Shown: positions 63,842 to 64,000 of the stretch, piece after piece
Layout of the letters: every line of letters starts with the position of its first letter
Position numbering within the stretch: the first letter of the stretch is position 1
Origin: Streptomyces sp. CG 926
GTDB lineage: Bacteria; Actinomycetota; Actinomycetes; Streptomycetales; Streptomycetaceae
Reading direction: 5' to 3'
Length of the DNA stretch: 64,000 nucleotides
Assembly (NCBI RefSeq): GCF_003148825.1
Contig: NZ_QGGZ01000010.1
Location: 248,001 to 312,000 of the forward strand
Made by a program: the position numbers and the translations under genes
The notes under the pieces: generated by a model
The model's database searches: none
What the model was told of the DNA's origin: nothing
What the model saw: the letters and a program-made list of their open reading frames with translations, nothing else

Positions 63842-64000
63842 TCACCTCGCGAGGTCCTCCGCGAGACCCTCCGCCCGGTGCGCGAGCCACAGGTCGTACC
63901 GCGCGCTCGGGGACTGCAGCAGGGAGCGCTCCAGGAGCGCCTCGATCCGGGTCAGCCGCTTGCGGGCGCCGGGGACGGAGACGCCCATGGCGGCCGCTGC
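63842..64000 (-). CDS. PucR-type regulator, C-terminal fragment (gene continues beyond window)
   Basis: The minus-strand frame is open to the window edge and ends at a TGA at 63842-63844. The 52 residues present read AAAAMGVSVPGARKRLTRIEALLERSLLQSPSARYDLWLAHRA and then a short acidic tail. This is the recognition-helix end of a PucR/CdaR HTH_30 domain (compare the A...RNTV..RL.RIE.LLG..L..P pattern). It lies immediately upstream of, and co-directional with, the permease gene. Confidence 0.75.
   Translation of the reverse strand, partial: AAAAMGVSVPGARKRLTRIEALLERSLLQSPSARYDLWLAHRAEGLAEDLAR

Overview
The window is chromosomal DNA of a Streptomyces-like actinomycete. The evidence is the very high G+C content with G/C at most third codon positions, frequent GTG starts, ATGA start/stop overlaps, a Streptomyces subtilisin inhibitor (SSI) family gene, an HGxxPAAW-type membrane protein, several roadblock/LC7 proteins and a PucR regulator. 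I see no rRNA, tRNA, transposase, integrase or CRISPR array.

Layout. 1-9 kb: end of a DUF1304 gene, TetR, cold-shock protein, MarR with a clear operator, DEAD-box helicase, methyltransferase, a frameshifted SDR gene, an SRPBCC protein and a Nudix hydrolase. 9-13 kb: acyltransferase-like membrane protein, a lipoprotein (paralogue at 24.5 kb), a duplicated SUKH-like protein and an NAD(P)-binding protein. 13.5-20.4 kb: an RNA-repair neighbourhood made of a ligase-kinase fusion, a 964-residue protein joining DUF504, EEP, 2H phosphoesterase and poly(A)-polymerase-like domains, and a second RNA ligase of a different family, with an oxidoreductase between. 20.6-28.3 kb: SDR, peptidoglycan-binding protein, MFS exporter, lipoprotein paralogue, MerR, and a WYL regulator divergent from DUF3224 with a perfect operator between them.

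28.6-36.05 kb is one tightly overlapping operon: PaaK-like adenylating enzyme, MFS exporter, GNAT protein, LuxE-like acyl-protein synthetase, and a LuxC acyl reductase fused to a second PaaK-like domain. It ends at a strong terminator. No luciferase or carrier protein is present, so a carboxylic-acid-to-aldehyde (or derived) metabolite with its own exporter is the most economical reading.

36-48.4 kb: a large secreted propeller/FN3/LamG protein, an XRE-cupin regulator divergent from an MFS exporter, a secreted GH5 glycosidase, a stand-alone cNMP-binding domain protein, an FtsX-type ABC transporter and the SSI-type inhibitor. 48.4-56.3 kb: Sel1-like membrane protein, ATP-grasp/GNAT pair, sirtuin, VOC protein and a 1192-residue bifunctional GT2/CDP-glycerol glycerophosphotransferase. 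56.5-59.1 kb: three roadblock proteins, a DUF4388-like protein and an HTH-only IclR protein, a conservon-like group without kinase or GTPase. The window ends with DUF6461, divergent TetR and PucR genes, an APC-type permease and the 3' end of a second PucR-like gene.

The two most unusual regions are the RNA-repair locus and the LuxC/LuxE/PaaK operon.
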